Below are positions 53,365 through 62,046 of a DNA stretch of 64,000 nt, piece by piece. The notes under the pieces are model-generated. The model ran no database searches. It saw only the letters and a program-made list of their open reading frames with translations, and was not told the origin of the DNA. The stretch is from Methanobacterium_C sp963845285 (GTDB lineage Archaea; Methanobacteriota; Methanobacteria; Methanobacteriales; Methanobacteriaceae): the NCBI GenBank assembly GCA_963845285.1, contig CAWJRO010000014.1:62001-126000 (forward strand). The letters run 5' to 3'. The translations under genes and the position numbers were made by a program. Numbering within the stretch: the stretch's first letter is position 1; each line of letters opens with the position of its first letter.

Positions 53365-53705
53365 AGTAATTGCTATGGTTTTAAATGGTAACCCCCCATT
53401 TTTTTAGAAACTTATTCCTCCTGAGTAATACTACTATTTTTTAGATCATTGTATATAATTTTATGGTTGATGTAAGATTATTTTTTTGATTTCAGACTTC
53501 AGATGGTCTTTAAGGGGAAATAAAGCTTTAAAGTGAGGAGATCATTCTTTTTAACTTCTTTTCAAATTAACTATTTTCAAATTAAAATTCTATTTTTATC
53601 GCAAAATTTCAGTATATACTATAAAAAGTATTAATTATGGATTTTTAAAGGGTATGTGGGCCATTCAATTCCTGTTTCGCGAGGTTTGTACCTTGATGAT
53701 ATTTG
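53365..53705. other. Gap between malic enzyme and tag
   Basis: About 340 bases. It contains the upstream region of the malic enzyme gene and the 3' end of the tag transcript. After the tag stop the same frame stays open for about 20 codons, but this is probably chance. No other feature is seen. Confidence 0.35.
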
Positions 53706-54284
53706 TTAAAGATGATGATCTTTAAACAATTCCAGGTGCCTGAAACAATCTGTAGTATGGTCATTGACCATGCCAACGGCCTGCATAAAAGCGTAGCATA
53801 TGGTAGGTCCTACAAACTTGAAACCTCTCTTTTTCAGGTCCAAACTCATATTTTCAGATTCTGTTGTAACGGAGGGAACATCCTCCATATTCTTCCATCT
53901 GTTCTGTAATGGTTTGCCTCCCACAAATTTCCAGATGTATGAATCAAAACTTTGAAACTCCCTTTGGATTTCAAGAACTGCCTGTGCATTGGTGATGGCA
54001 GCCATGATCTTGAGTCGGTTACGTACTATACCCGTATTTTTTCTCAGTTCTTCAATTTTATGGTCATCATAGACTGCAACTTTCTCAGGGTCAAAATCAT
54101 CAAATGCCCCACGGTAATTCTCCCTTTTTTTGAGTATGGTGGTCCAGCTTAGACCGGCCTGTGCCCCCTCCAGTATCAGAAATTCGAAAAGGCGATGATC
54201 ATCATGGACTGGAACTCCCCATTCTTTATCATGATACTTTATCATTAGAGGTTCTTTTTTAGCCCATAAGCAGCGTTTTTTCAT
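53706..54284 (-). CDS. tag: DNA-3-methyladenine glycosylase I
   Basis: Tag removes 3-methyladenine from alkylated DNA. The 192-residue chain has the family start KKRCLWAKKEPLMIKYHDKE (zinc-binding cysteine and histidine), VPVHDDHRLFEFLILEGAQA with the conserved glutamate, GLSWTTILKKRENYR, and GFKFVGPTICYAFMQAVGMV. The other zinc ligands are at NDHTTDCFRH. All hallmark residues are present. It is a bacterial-type enzyme; in archaea it is sporadic, so transfer is possible. It stands alone. Confidence 0.94.
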   Translation of the reverse strand: MKKRCLWAKKEPLMIKYHDKEWGVPVHDDHRLFEFLILEGAQAGLSWTTILKKRENYRGAFDDFDPEKVAVYDDHKIEELRKNTGIVRNRLKIMAAITNAQAVLEIQREFQSFDSYIWKFVGGKPLQNRWKNMEDVPSVTTESENMSLDLKKRGFKFVGPTICYAFMQAVGMVNDHTTDCFRHLELFKDHHL

Positions 54285-54420
54285 GATACTCTCTTTTAGG
54301 TTTGTAACTTATTTATTTTATCATCATTCAGGGATGATTTTTGAGGTGGCAATCGTGTAAGACATTCACAAATTTTATTATTCTACAAAGCCATACAATA
54401 CAAATGTAAAAGATGGACCA

Positions 54421-54442
54421 ATTGTAGGCCATACTCTACAAT
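54421..54442. promoter_or_regulatory. Inverted repeat before the first rhodanese gene
   Basis: ATTGTAG at 54421-54427 and CTACAAT at 54436-54442 are perfect reverse complements, 8 bases apart. Related CTACAAAG sequences occur at about 54383 and 54460. They lie 37-100 bases before the rhodanese start, so this may be an operator. Confidence 0.35.
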
Positions 54443-54478
54443 CCATTACTCATTAATCCTACAAAGAGCGTGATTTTT

Positions 54479-54811
54479 ATGCCCCAATTTGTAACAATAA
54501 CTCCCCAAGAAGCGCTTAAATTAATTGAAGAACGAAGCCATGAGATTACTATTCTAGATATTAGACCTAAAGAAGAGTTTGAAAGAGAGCACGTCTCTGG
54601 TGCTTTGAATTTAGATTATGATGGACACGAATTTCAAAAAAAGGTGGAGAAACTGGATAAAGAAAAAAATTATCTCATATACTGTAAAAGTGGGGTTAGA
54701 GGCGGTTACTTCATGGACAAAATGAGAGATTCTGGATTCAACGGTGCTTACAATATCCTTGGAGGTTTCGTGGCCTGGAAGGTTAGTAAACTTCCTTTAG
54801 TAAGTGAATAA
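54479..54811 (+). CDS. Single-domain rhodanese (sulfurtransferase)
   Basis: A 110-residue rhodanese domain. It shows the fold from VTITPQEALKLIEE through ILDIRPKEEFEREHVSGALN to the active loop IYCKSGVRGG with the catalytic cysteine, and ends NILGGFVAWKVSKLP. Such proteins move sulfane sulfur; the acceptor here is unknown. I chose the ATG at 54479 (GAGCGTGAT before it); a GTG at 54470 is part of that site. It is clearly a paralogue of the rhodanese at 63044-63406. Confidence 0.9.
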   Translation: MPQFVTITPQEALKLIEERSHEITILDIRPKEEFEREHVSGALNLDYDGHEFQKKVEKLDKEKNYLIYCKSGVRGGYFMDKMRDSGFNGAYNILGGFVAWKVSKLPLVSE

Positions 54812-54925
54812 ACAATTAATTATTTAACAAATAAATAAAATTTTAATATCACCTATTAATCCATATATTTTCTATTTTAGTCGCGAATATGGATATTTTG
54901 ACATGAATGTTTTTTTTTAAATTAC

Positions 54926-55027
54926 GAAACTGTCTCATGATTATCTGTTACCCATATATTCATTATTTTTGAATTTAAAGCTCTATTTAATCTTATTTTT
55001 TGCAAATTTTGAACTATGAAACAGCAT
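54926..55027 (+). mobile_element. MITE-like palindromic element, copy 9
   Basis: Left end GAAACTGTCTCATGATTATC, core TTATTTTTGAATTTAAAGCT and TTATTTTTTGCAAATTTTGA, right end ACTATGAAACAGCATC. The two ends match each other with the same substitutions (GAAACTGTCTCAT/ATGAAACAGC), so the symmetry is kept although the sequence drifted. It lies between the convergent rhodanese and phosphoesterase genes. Confidence 0.65.
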
Positions 55028-55085
55028 CATTACATAATTTGGCATACTTTGTGTTAGTTTAAGTCCGGATTTTATTAAAAAAGAA

Positions 55086-55904
55086 TTAAACCACCGGTTT
55101 TATCCTAAATGCTGCTTTATGATCATATGAATGGATTTTAACGCCCGAATCAGTTTCAACGAAAGTGTAATTAGCTACTTTTTTCTTGATCCCAGATTCT
55201 GTGAATATCAGGTTTGCTTCCAAATTCACATCGTTTAAGATCAATTGACTGTAACATGGATGGCCCGTACCCCTCAATCTTCTGGTTGTTGCTGTACCTG
55301 AGTTTATAACAGCTATTCCTTCTACTGTCACCACATTGGGAACGTGCTTATGCCCGCCCAGTACAACATTAACGCCTTCATCTATTAACAACTGTAATAA
55401 ATCCCCTGAATCCAGTAAAATATTCCTTTCTCGACCACTTTGAGGTATAGGAATTAAATGATGATGGAAAATAACCATCCTTCCGAAATTCTTTGGTATT
55501 TTATCAAGTTCAGCTTTCAACCATTCTAACTGGAAAGATCCAATATTTCCATCATCAACGTCTGGCCGGGATGAATTGAGTCCAATTATTGCCAATTTAC
55601 ATTTTTTATCTATTTTAACAAAATGCGTGTCACCAATCAAATTTTTAAAGTGTTCCAGCCCTACGTTTCTGGCGTCATGGTTTCCGGGAACCACATGGGT
55701 CTCAGTAATAGATTTCAATTCTTCAATAAAATTCTTTGCATTGTTATATTCATTTATAAATCCACTGTAAGTGAGGTCCCCTGCAAAAATTACCATATCT
55801 GGATTTTCTTCCTCAATTTGTGACGTTAAATTGTATACCAACTCATCGGAATGTGTAGGATCTCCAAAATGTACATCTGAGATATGAATAATGTTTCTTT
55901 TCAT
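55086..55904 (-). CDS. Metallophosphoesterase (Icc/CpdA-like)
   Basis: A 272-residue calcineurin-like phosphoesterase. Residues 1-195 carry the complete two-metal motif set: HISDVHFGDPTH, MVIFAGDLTYSGF, VVPGNHDARNVG, VIFHHHLIPIPQ and VVLGGHKHVPNV. The last 70 residues are beta-rich and may close over the site. Substrate is not visible: cyclic-nucleotide, phosphodiester or lipid-linked phosphates are all known for the family. No signal peptide. The ATG follows AAGGATAAGT. A neighbouring membrane methyltransferase gene lies 50 bases upstream on the same strand, so both may be one operon. Confidence 0.88.
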   Translation of the reverse strand: MKRNIIHISDVHFGDPTHSDELVYNLTSQIEEENPDMVIFAGDLTYSGFINEYNNAKNFIEELKSITETHVVPGNHDARNVGLEHFKNLIGDTHFVKIDKKCKLAIIGLNSSRPDVDDGNIGSFQLEWLKAELDKIPKNFGRMVIFHHHLIPIPQSGRERNILLDSGDLLQLLIDEGVNVVLGGHKHVPNVVTVEGIAVINSGTATTRRLRGTGHPCYSQLILNDVNLEANLIFTESGIKKKVANYTFVETDSGVKIHSYDHKAAFRIKPVV

Positions 55905-55958
55905 ACTTATCCTTCCATAGGTACTTTTTCTTTCCTTTGATTCAATATTTTGTTTTAA

Positions 55959-56657
55959 CTACCAGATATAAGGAATTAACCTGTATTTAACCTTCTTTTT
56001 ATAATCCTTATAACCTTCTAATTCCTCCATCAACATCTTTTCTTCGCCCATGATACGGGCAACTAATGATAAGGATAGGAACATGCCAATCATTAATCCA
56101 TAGATGGAACCCATTAGAAGCGGCCCGCCTAAAAACATTAAAATACCACCAAGGTACAGTGGATGCCTTATCCATCCATAAACTCCTGTGGAAACTACTT
56201 TTTGTGTTCTTTTTGATTGTATTCTAACCAGAGAAGATAAAAATGTGTTTTCCATATACGATTTTAAAAATAAGAAGAAACAAGCCCCTAAAAAGATTAA
56301 TCCCATTGCTTCCAGGTATAATGGGAAGTTGTTGGTCCAGTTGAATCTCTGGTCCAATGGTATGATCACAAACCACAAAGTGAAGCCCACATCAAGCATG
56401 TAAATGAAATACTTGTCCCATCCCTTTTCACCCTCGCTTCCGGGTTGTCTGTACCTCTCTTCTAAGAGTGCCGGGTCGTAGAAGTACATATAAATGAAGA
56501 TGGTATAGCACAGGGCCACAAGCCATAGGCTGAATATCCAGCCCTGAACCCAGAACCAGTTTCCTGAGATATACAGTAGGGTCACTGGAAGAAAGAGAAT
56601 AGATATTAAAGCTAAGGATATCCTGGCTTTGGATGGTTTTTGGGTTTGCATGGGCAT
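55959..56657 (-). CDS. Isoprenylcysteine/phospholipid methyltransferase-like membrane protein
   Basis: A 232-residue membrane protein of the ICMT/PEMT type, SAM-dependent methyltransferases of lipids or prenylated groups. The signature region is VSTGVYGWIRHPLYLGGIL near residue 155 and the C-terminal EEKMLMEELEGYKDYKKKVK followed by RLIPYIW. Five to six hydrophobic segments precede, including ISLALISILFLPVTLLYIS and IFSLWLVALCYTIFIYMYF. DPALLEERYRQPGSEGEKGW is a cytoplasmic loop shared by relatives. Its substrate is unknown. The ATG at 56657 or 56651 (MPMQTQ) both fit; GGGGCATGCCC lies just before. Confidence 0.85.
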   Translation of the reverse strand: MPMQTQKPSKARISLALISILFLPVTLLYISGNWFWVQGWIFSLWLVALCYTIFIYMYFYDPALLEERYRQPGSEGEKGWDKYFIYMLDVGFTLWFVIIPLDQRFNWTNNFPLYLEAMGLIFLGACFFLFLKSYMENTFLSSLVRIQSKRTQKVVSTGVYGWIRHPLYLGGILMFLGGPLLMGSIYGLMIGMFLSLSLVARIMGEEKMLMEELEGYKDYKKKVKYRLIPYIW

Positions 56658-56992
56658 GCCCCATCTTTTCTTTTTAAAAATCCTGAAGTCTATTATATGG
56701 TATGGTTCTTGGAATATTTACAATTAAATGAAGTTAGTGAAATCAAACCTAAAAATTAAAATTCTAAACTAATTTCTGAAAATTAGAAATGATTGGAGTG
56801 ATACTCCACGTAAATAATTAACTCAATCCTTAATAAAAGTCCTAAAACTAACTCAATTATTAATAAAAAGTCCTAAAACATGTTACTGAGCGATGGCCGT
56901 GCCATTTTGGTGGTTGTAATTTGATCAAGTGAAATTCAAAATAGAATAAGCTGATATTTTTGCTATCACTATATAGAGCTACCTATCAGATC
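56658..56992. other. Gap with a 30-base direct repeat
   Basis: About 335 bases without a gene. At 56819-56879 a 30-base unit (AACTCAATCCTTAATAAAA then GTCCTAAAAC, second copy slightly changed) is repeated in tandem. Nothing else is recognised. Confidence 0.45.
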
Positions 56993-57490
56993 TCATGATT
57001 TCAGACAGGAGTCGAGCTTTTCACTGATGTGTCCGTAAATCTCTTTGGTTACTCCGACGTTCCTAATAAAATCGTTAGAATATTTTATATCTCCTCTTTT
57101 GGGGTTATCCTGTCTCATAACGTACATGCAGATGGCAGTTATAATCATGAGTGGGTCTGCTTTTCTACCTTTACCCCCACGGTAGAGCTTCCTGAAATCA
57201 ACTTTGGATATTATTTCCCTGGCCCGATCCTTTTGGCCTCCACCAACAGGCAGCTGAACTTCGTCTCCCTCTTCCCTTTTTGTTAAAACAAGGGTGGGAC
57301 TGTGGCCTGTCATCATGAAGTTACTTGCCACTATGCTTAACTGGGCCATTTTTTCCTTTAAACGAAAGTCTTCTTCGGCAGTTTTTTGATCGTAAGGCTT
57401 AAATTTCTCATATTTCTTGATTTTATTGGTCATTCTGTCGATTTTAGTCTTATCGTCCAGAAAAATATGTTTTCGTTTTTTCAAATCCAT
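56993..57490 (-). CDS. Hypothetical protein with a cyclin-box-like C-terminus
   Basis: A 165-residue soluble protein. The N-terminal half is charged and helical (KKRKHIFLDDKTKIDRMTNK, EKFKPYDQKTAEEDF). The C-terminal 60 residues, with ADPLMIITAICMYVMRQDNP and FIRNVGVTKEIYGHISEKLD, look like a cyclin repeat of archaeal transcription factor B: a hydrophobic helix, then V-G-V-T followed by an amphipathic helix. There is no zinc ribbon and only one repeat, so it is not a full TFB. This is an inference from pattern only. The frame has a clear start (GAGATCACTAGGGGAATGG before ATG). Conserved function unknown. Confidence 0.55.
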   Translation of the reverse strand: MDLKKRKHIFLDDKTKIDRMTNKIKKYEKFKPYDQKTAEEDFRLKEKMAQLSIVASNFMMTGHSPTLVLTKREEGDEVQLPVGGGQKDRAREIISKVDFRKLYRGGKGRKADPLMIITAICMYVMRQDNPKRGDIKYSNDFIRNVGVTKEIYGHISEKLDSCLKS

Positions 57491-57728
57491 TCCCCTAGTG
57501 ATCTCTTTTTACTATTTTTTAGATTACCAGACTTATAAGGTTGGTGAGAGGTCTACTTGAAAAAATTATGTGAAAATAAAAAGTACATCTCCTAAGTAAA
57601 AACACTAAATAGAGCTCAGAATCCCTAAAATAAGCAGATTTTAGTGCTATTTAATTTTTTTGGCGAATGTTGATTGTTTTTCTACAAACTCCAAAAATTT
57701 GTTTATATTGTTTTTCCTTAAAAGAAAT

Positions 57729-58553
57729 TCAAACCCTAACTTCAATACCCTTCTCCTTCAAATACTCCTTCACCATATACACAGGATACTCATTGAAGTG
57801 GAAGATACTTGCAGCAAGTGCGGCATCTGCTTTACCCTTGGTGAATGCTTCGTAGATATGTTCTGGATTACCTACACCACCGGATGCAATCACGGGTATA
57901 TCTAGGTTTTCGCTCATTGTTCGTGTTAAATCTAGATCATAGCCGTCCTTGGTCCCGTCCCTGTCCATACTGGTGAGGAGTATCTCTCCGGCTCCCCTTT
58001 CCTGGCATTCCATGCCCCATGCTATTGCATCTATGCCTGTAAATTCTCTGCCACCGTAGATACTGCAGTCGAACCAGCAGTAGCCTTCATTTGTCTCAAT
58101 TATGATCTTATCTTCATTTTCCTTTGGATCTTCAACGTAACGTCGTTTGGCATCTATCCCTATTACACAGGCCTGACTCCCCACAACTTTTGAGGCCTGA
58201 TTTATAAGGTCCGGGTTGTGTATAACTGCGGTGTTGGTTGAACATTTGTCTGCACCTGCACGGAGCATATTCACATAGTCTCCTGGCTTGCGGATTCCTC
58301 CTCCAACGCAGATGGGCACGAACACGTTCTCTGTGGTTGCTTTTATAACGTCTGCCATTGTTTCCCTGCGTTCGTGTGATGCTGTGATGTCCAGAAATAC
58401 TATTTCATCTGCCCCATCCTCGTAGTAACGGGTTGCAAGTTCCACAGGGTCCCCTGCATATCTTATCTGTTTAAATTCCACTCCTTTGACCACACGGCCA
58501 TGAGGCACCTGAAGGTCGCAGTCTAAACATGGTATGATTCTTTTTGCCAACAA
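57729..58553 (-). CDS. hisF: Imidazole glycerol phosphate synthase, cyclase subunit
   Basis: HisF and HisH together make imidazole glycerol phosphate and AICAR in histidine synthesis. The 274-residue TIM barrel has both catalytic aspartates: IIPCLDCDLQVPHGRVVKG (D11 type) and CVIGIDAKRRYVEDP (D130 type), phosphate-binding PICVGGGIRKPGD and VIASGGVGNPEHIYEAF, and SMDRDGTKDGYDLDL. Between residues 145 and 160 (EDPKENEDKIIIETNE) it has a small insert; the family usually has about 253 residues. The start is chosen as the TTG at 58553 or the first in-frame codon reading MLAKRIIPCLD; HisF usually begins MLAKRIIPCLD, which agrees. Histidine partners are not in the window. Confidence 0.95.
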   Translation of the reverse strand: MLAKRIIPCLDCDLQVPHGRVVKGVEFKQIRYAGDPVELATRYYEDGADEIVFLDITASHERRETMADVIKATTENVFVPICVGGGIRKPGDYVNMLRAGADKCSTNTAVIHNPDLINQASKVVGSQACVIGIDAKRRYVEDPKENEDKIIIETNEGYCWFDCSIYGGREFTGIDAIAWGMECQERGAGEILLTSMDRDGTKDGYDLDLTRTMSENLDIPVIASGGVGNPEHIYEAFTKGKADAALAASIFHFNEYPVYMVKEYLKEKGIEVRV

Positions 58554-58696
58554 ATTTTATTCTCCTGTGTTATTTCTATAATTTAAGGCATATGTCGCAT
58601 TTTAATAGACGTTACATCTTGTTCTATTATTGTTATCATCATGTGAATTAACTTTGATCATGGTCTTTTATTAAACCATGTCCTCCTTCTTGGAAT

Positions 58697-58728
58697 GCTT
58701 TTTGTTCGATAGGCTTTTTGTTCGATAG
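58697..58728. repeat. Perfect 16-base tandem duplication
   Basis: GCTTTTTGTTCGATAG occurs twice without change at 58697-58712 and 58713-58728. It is probably a recent slippage product. Confidence 0.8.
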
Positions 58729-58946
58729 GATTAAAACTACAATTAGAAGCTAGAAAAGCCTCCTTGTCCAGTATTTAAAGTATTTTACATTTAAACTACT
58801 TAAAAAATATTATGGGCTCGTATAAATCTTAATAAAAAGAATTCAACGGGTTTAGTCTTTTTTAGTAAGTGCAGATATCGTATGATACTTTAAATACTAT
58901 ATTTATTAAATGGAAAATCAGGAAAATTTAAACCAGAGATGATCTA

Positions 58947-59000
58947 ATGGATTTAACAGAAATAATATCGAATTCTTCCAAGTATCCTGGTTCCAACTAG
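58947..59000 (+). pseudogene. N-terminal relic of a DUF4013-type gene
   Basis: ATG at 58947, preceded by GAGATGATCTA, reads MDLTEIISNSSKYPGSN and then TAG. This aligns with the start of the intact DUF4013 protein 100 bases downstream (MKTSEILKDAFKYPLSN), where the next codons are VKRL. The rest is gone, so it is a leftover of a tandem paralogue, or a short leader peptide. Confidence 0.45.
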
Positions 59001-59100
59001 AGAAGGTGGAGATGTTGAAACAGAATCAACTATGTAAACTCAATCAAATCATGATCTACAGTTTTAATGGACTTAATTTACGGAAATTGGAGATTAAAAC

Positions 59101-59889
59101 ATGAAAACATCAGAAATACTAAAAGACGCATTTAAATATCCCCTTTCAAATGTTAAACGCCTTGCGGGTTTAGGGCTGATTATTTTAGTTTACACACTAT
59201 CAACCATATCTGGAATGTGGGCTGCCAAATACAACTCATTATACCTCTTTCCTGCAATGATAATAGGTTTAGTTATGCTGCTATTTTACGTTGGCTACTA
59301 TTTAAGGGCTACAAGAGTTTCTATAATGGGAGAAAACGAGCTTCCTGAGCTTAACAAATGGAAGGAAATGTTTAAAGATGGTATACGTGTGGTTTTAGCT
59401 GCATTAATTTATTATTTAATTCCTGGAATGATTATTGTTGTGGTCACGATTTCAGTGGCTATTACAGCCATTCACAACGTTCAGAACATGTTTTCGATAT
59501 CAACTGTAATATTGATAATCATGGCCGCAATTATATACCTGATTTTCACGTTTTTATTCGTAATGGCTCAGGCGAACATGGCTTACAAGGGCAAATTCGA
59601 GGATGCTTTCTCTTTGAGAGAAATAATTAATATTATAAAAGAAATTGGAGTACTAAGGTACATTATTTTCGGCATCATCGTGATGTTAGTTGTGGGAATC
59701 ATAGTAATTGCCACTTTTTTAGTTAATAAGATACCAATTGTAGGAATAATTATAAGTTCCATCTTCATTTCATCCTACTCGGAAATGTTCCGGGCAAGAG
59801 CATTTGCCCTTATATATAAAGAAGCGTCGTATGAAAGGTCACAGAAAACAGAAATTTCAGAAGGTGATGAATTGGCAGGTAACATATAA
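59101..59889 (+). CDS. DUF4013 membrane protein
   Basis: A 262-residue integral membrane protein of DUF4013, a family common in Methanobacteria and some bacteria with unknown function. It begins with the typical SEILKDAFKYPLSNVKRLAG, then helices GLGLIILVYTLSTISGMWA, LYLFPAMIIGLVMLLFYVG, the conserved cytoplasmic piece YLRATRVSIMGENELPELNK, then VVLAALIYYLIPGMIIVVV, further helices and a C-terminal helix region ISSYSEMFRARAFALIY. ATG at 59101 follows GGAGATTAAAAC. A degraded copy of its first 17 codons lies just upstream. Confidence 0.85.
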   Translation: MKTSEILKDAFKYPLSNVKRLAGLGLIILVYTLSTISGMWAAKYNSLYLFPAMIIGLVMLLFYVGYYLRATRVSIMGENELPELNKWKEMFKDGIRVVLAALIYYLIPGMIIVVVTISVAITAIHNVQNMFSISTVILIIMAAIIYLIFTFLFVMAQANMAYKGKFEDAFSLREIINIIKEIGVLRYIIFGIIVMLVVGIIVIATFLVNKIPIVGIIISSIFISSYSEMFRARAFALIYKEASYERSQKTEISEGDELAGNI

Positions 59890-60170
59890 CTGTCACGAAA
59901 ATTGGCGATAACATATAAAATGGCATAGAATTGGTAGATAACATTTAAAAACATCAATATCTCCTATTGTGAACTAATAATGAGCAATGCCTCCGAGATT
60001 CACAGGGGTTGTATATGTGGAATAATTAAAACAAATAAATTTTGTTCATTTCATTTTTTAATGAATGAATTCATCATTCAATCCAACCTTCAACTTCTTT
60101 TTTTTCACCAGATTTATAATGCATCAAATGATATAATTTGTAGGAATTAAAAATAAACGATGTGATAAAG

Positions 60171-60782
60171 ATGGAAAAAACAGACAAAATAATCCCATTC
60201 TCAGAGGTAACCAAATTCCACGGTCATGTATGCCCGGGATCAGCTTTAGGCTACCGTGTTGGTGAAATAGCAATTCAAAAACTCATATCTCCACGTGCAA
60301 TTGATGAAGAGCTTTTAGCAGTAGTTGAAAACGATAGCTGCAGTGTTGATGCAATTCAAGTTGTTACAGGCTGCACAATGGGCAAGGGCAACTTGATATT
60401 CAAGGACCATGGTAAACAGGCATACACATTTATGAACAGAAAAACTGGTGAAGCAGTTCGAATATATCTTAAAGGCAGTGTTGACTATGTGGATCCAGAA
60501 TTTGCAGCTGCAAGACAGAAAGCATTCATGGAAGGTGCAACTGAAGCGGATAAAAAAGATTTTGAAAGGATAAAGACCAGGGTTTCAGAGAAAATACTCG
60601 ATGTACCTGCAGAGGATCTATTCAAGGTGGAACGTGTGGAAATGGAATTTCCAGAGGAAGCAAGAATCTTCAAATCAGTGCGCTGTTCCAAATGTGGGGA
60701 GATGGTTGCAGAGCACAGGGCCCGTGTGGAAAATGGGAAGTTGGTTTGCATTCCATGTTTCCATGAGTACTCCAGAAACTAA
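60171..60782 (+). CDS. FmdE-like protein (formylmethanofuran dehydrogenase subunit E family)
   Basis: A 203-residue protein of the FmdE family, named after a protein co-purified with molybdenum formylmethanofuran dehydrogenase. The family's active-site-like motif KFHGHVCPGSALGYRV is at residues 15-30, followed by ENDSCSVDAIQVVTGCTMGK, and NLIFKDHGKQAYTF. The C-terminal zinc finger has RCSKCGEMVAEHRAR and KLVCIPCF. Whether it takes part in methanogenesis is not clear; FmdE proteins often bind metal. ATG at 60171 follows ATGTGATAAAG; the GTG at 60162 overlaps it. It is 105 bases before tRNA-Arg. Confidence 0.88.
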   Translation: MEKTDKIIPFSEVTKFHGHVCPGSALGYRVGEIAIQKLISPRAIDEELLAVVENDSCSVDAIQVVTGCTMGKGNLIFKDHGKQAYTFMNRKTGEAVRIYLKGSVDYVDPEFAAARQKAFMEGATEADKKDFERIKTRVSEKILDVPAEDLFKVERVEMEFPEEARIFKSVRCSKCGEMVAEHRARVENGKLVCIPCFHEYSRN

Positions 60783-60833
60783 AAAATCAACTTCAAAATT
60801 CTCCTTTTTTTTATCCCAAAACTTTATGAGTAA

Positions 60834-60850
60834 CTAAATTTATATGAAAT
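60834..60850 (+). promoter_or_regulatory. TATA box of tRNA-Arg
   Basis: CTAAATTTATATGAAAT lies about 37-53 bases before the tRNA 5' end, a fitting position if a short leader is removed by RNase P. Confidence 0.45.
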
Positions 60851-60886
60851 GAACATCTAAATTGATTCTACATCAAATTAATTTTA

Positions 60887-60962
<76 letters not shown>

Positions 60963-61178
60963 CTTACTCTTATTAAATTTTGTTAAACAGATTGTTCATT
61001 TTATTTACAACTCCATTTTCCTTATTTTATGCATTTACATGTTTTATTCTCTATTTGAACGCTTCACAGGGTTTACACAAAATTTAAGTTACTCCAACTC
61101 CAAAATTAATAACAATTGTTGAAAGAGTTAAATAACCATAGATAACCCTATTAATAAAACCTGTAAAAGAGTAAAAAC

Positions 61179-61974
61179 ATGAAAACATTTCCCACAGTGT
61201 TTGTATCCCATGGTGCACCCACCCGGAGTATTGAGGACATTCCTGCCCGAGAATTTTTAAAGGGTTTAGGGTCGGTACCCTGAAGTCAGTGCCGTACTCT
61301 GCATATCTGCCCATTGGAACACCAATAACCCAGAAGTCAGTGCTGTGGAGAAACCAGAAACGATTCACGATTTTTATGGATTTCCAGAGGAACTTTACAC
61401 TATAAACTATTCTGTAATGGGAGAACCGGAACTTGCAGAACACACAGTCGATCTTGTAAATAAAGCAGGTTTTACCTGTGATATAAATGGTAAAAAAGGA
61501 TTAGATCATGGTGCATGGGTACCTCACACGTCTGATGTATCCTAATGCAGATGTTCTGTGGTTCAGCTATCCATCCAGAACCATCTGGACCCGAAAAAAC
61601 ATTACCATCTGGGAAAGGCCATAGAAGAACTGCGTCACGAGGGGGTTTTGATCCTGGGCAGTGGCGGTGCGGTACATACGTTGGGGCTACGCCCCACTGG
61701 GACCCGGTGCCCGAACAGATGATTGGGCCCCGGATTTTGATAAATAGCTCTCAGACGCCGTTACCAGAGGAGACGTGGAACAGCTTGAAAACTACATGGG
61801 ATGGTGCCCTACCCGAACGTGCCATCCTACCCTGACCATTTCATGCCGTTACTTGTGGCCTTGGGAGCTGCAGGATCTGGTGTCAAAGGAAAGATCATTC
61901 ACCACAGCTGGTACTGGGTGACCTCGGAATGGCTGCCTATGAATTCAATTCAGACAAAAAATAATAAATCTTAA
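61179..61974 (+). pseudogene. 4,5-DOPA dioxygenase (LigB/YgiD-like) gene, frameshifted
   Basis: The start (MKTFPTVFVSHGAPTRSIED), the middle (KPETIHDFYGFPEELYTINY, GLDHGAWVPHT) and the end (HHSWYWVTSEWLP) match extradiol-dioxygenase-like LigB/YgiD proteins of about 260 residues, including the metal histidine in SHGAP and DHGAW. At least three frame changes separate these pieces: after GLGSVP near 61278, after TSDVS near 61540, and several between 61600 and 61800. No open frame covers more than about 95 codons. The pieces are in correct order over about 800 bases, so the gene decayed in place. It should be non-functional. Confidence 0.8.
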
Positions 61975-62046
61975 ATATTATTTGGGTCAGGATTAGGGAT
62001 TAGATGGTTTAAAAACATGTTCTTGATAAAAAGGAGATGCAATAAA

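Larger units (their letters stand above)
58554..59100. other. Gap between hisF and the DUF4013 gene
   Basis: About 550 bases. It holds a 16-base tandem repeat (58697-58728) and a short N-terminal relic of a DUF4013 gene (58947-59000). The rest is AT-rich and unassigned. Confidence 0.45.

Noticed and set aside
61545..61835. 96-codon plus-strand frame
   Set aside because: It is a wrong-frame run within the frameshifted dioxygenase-like gene; its product is not protein-like.
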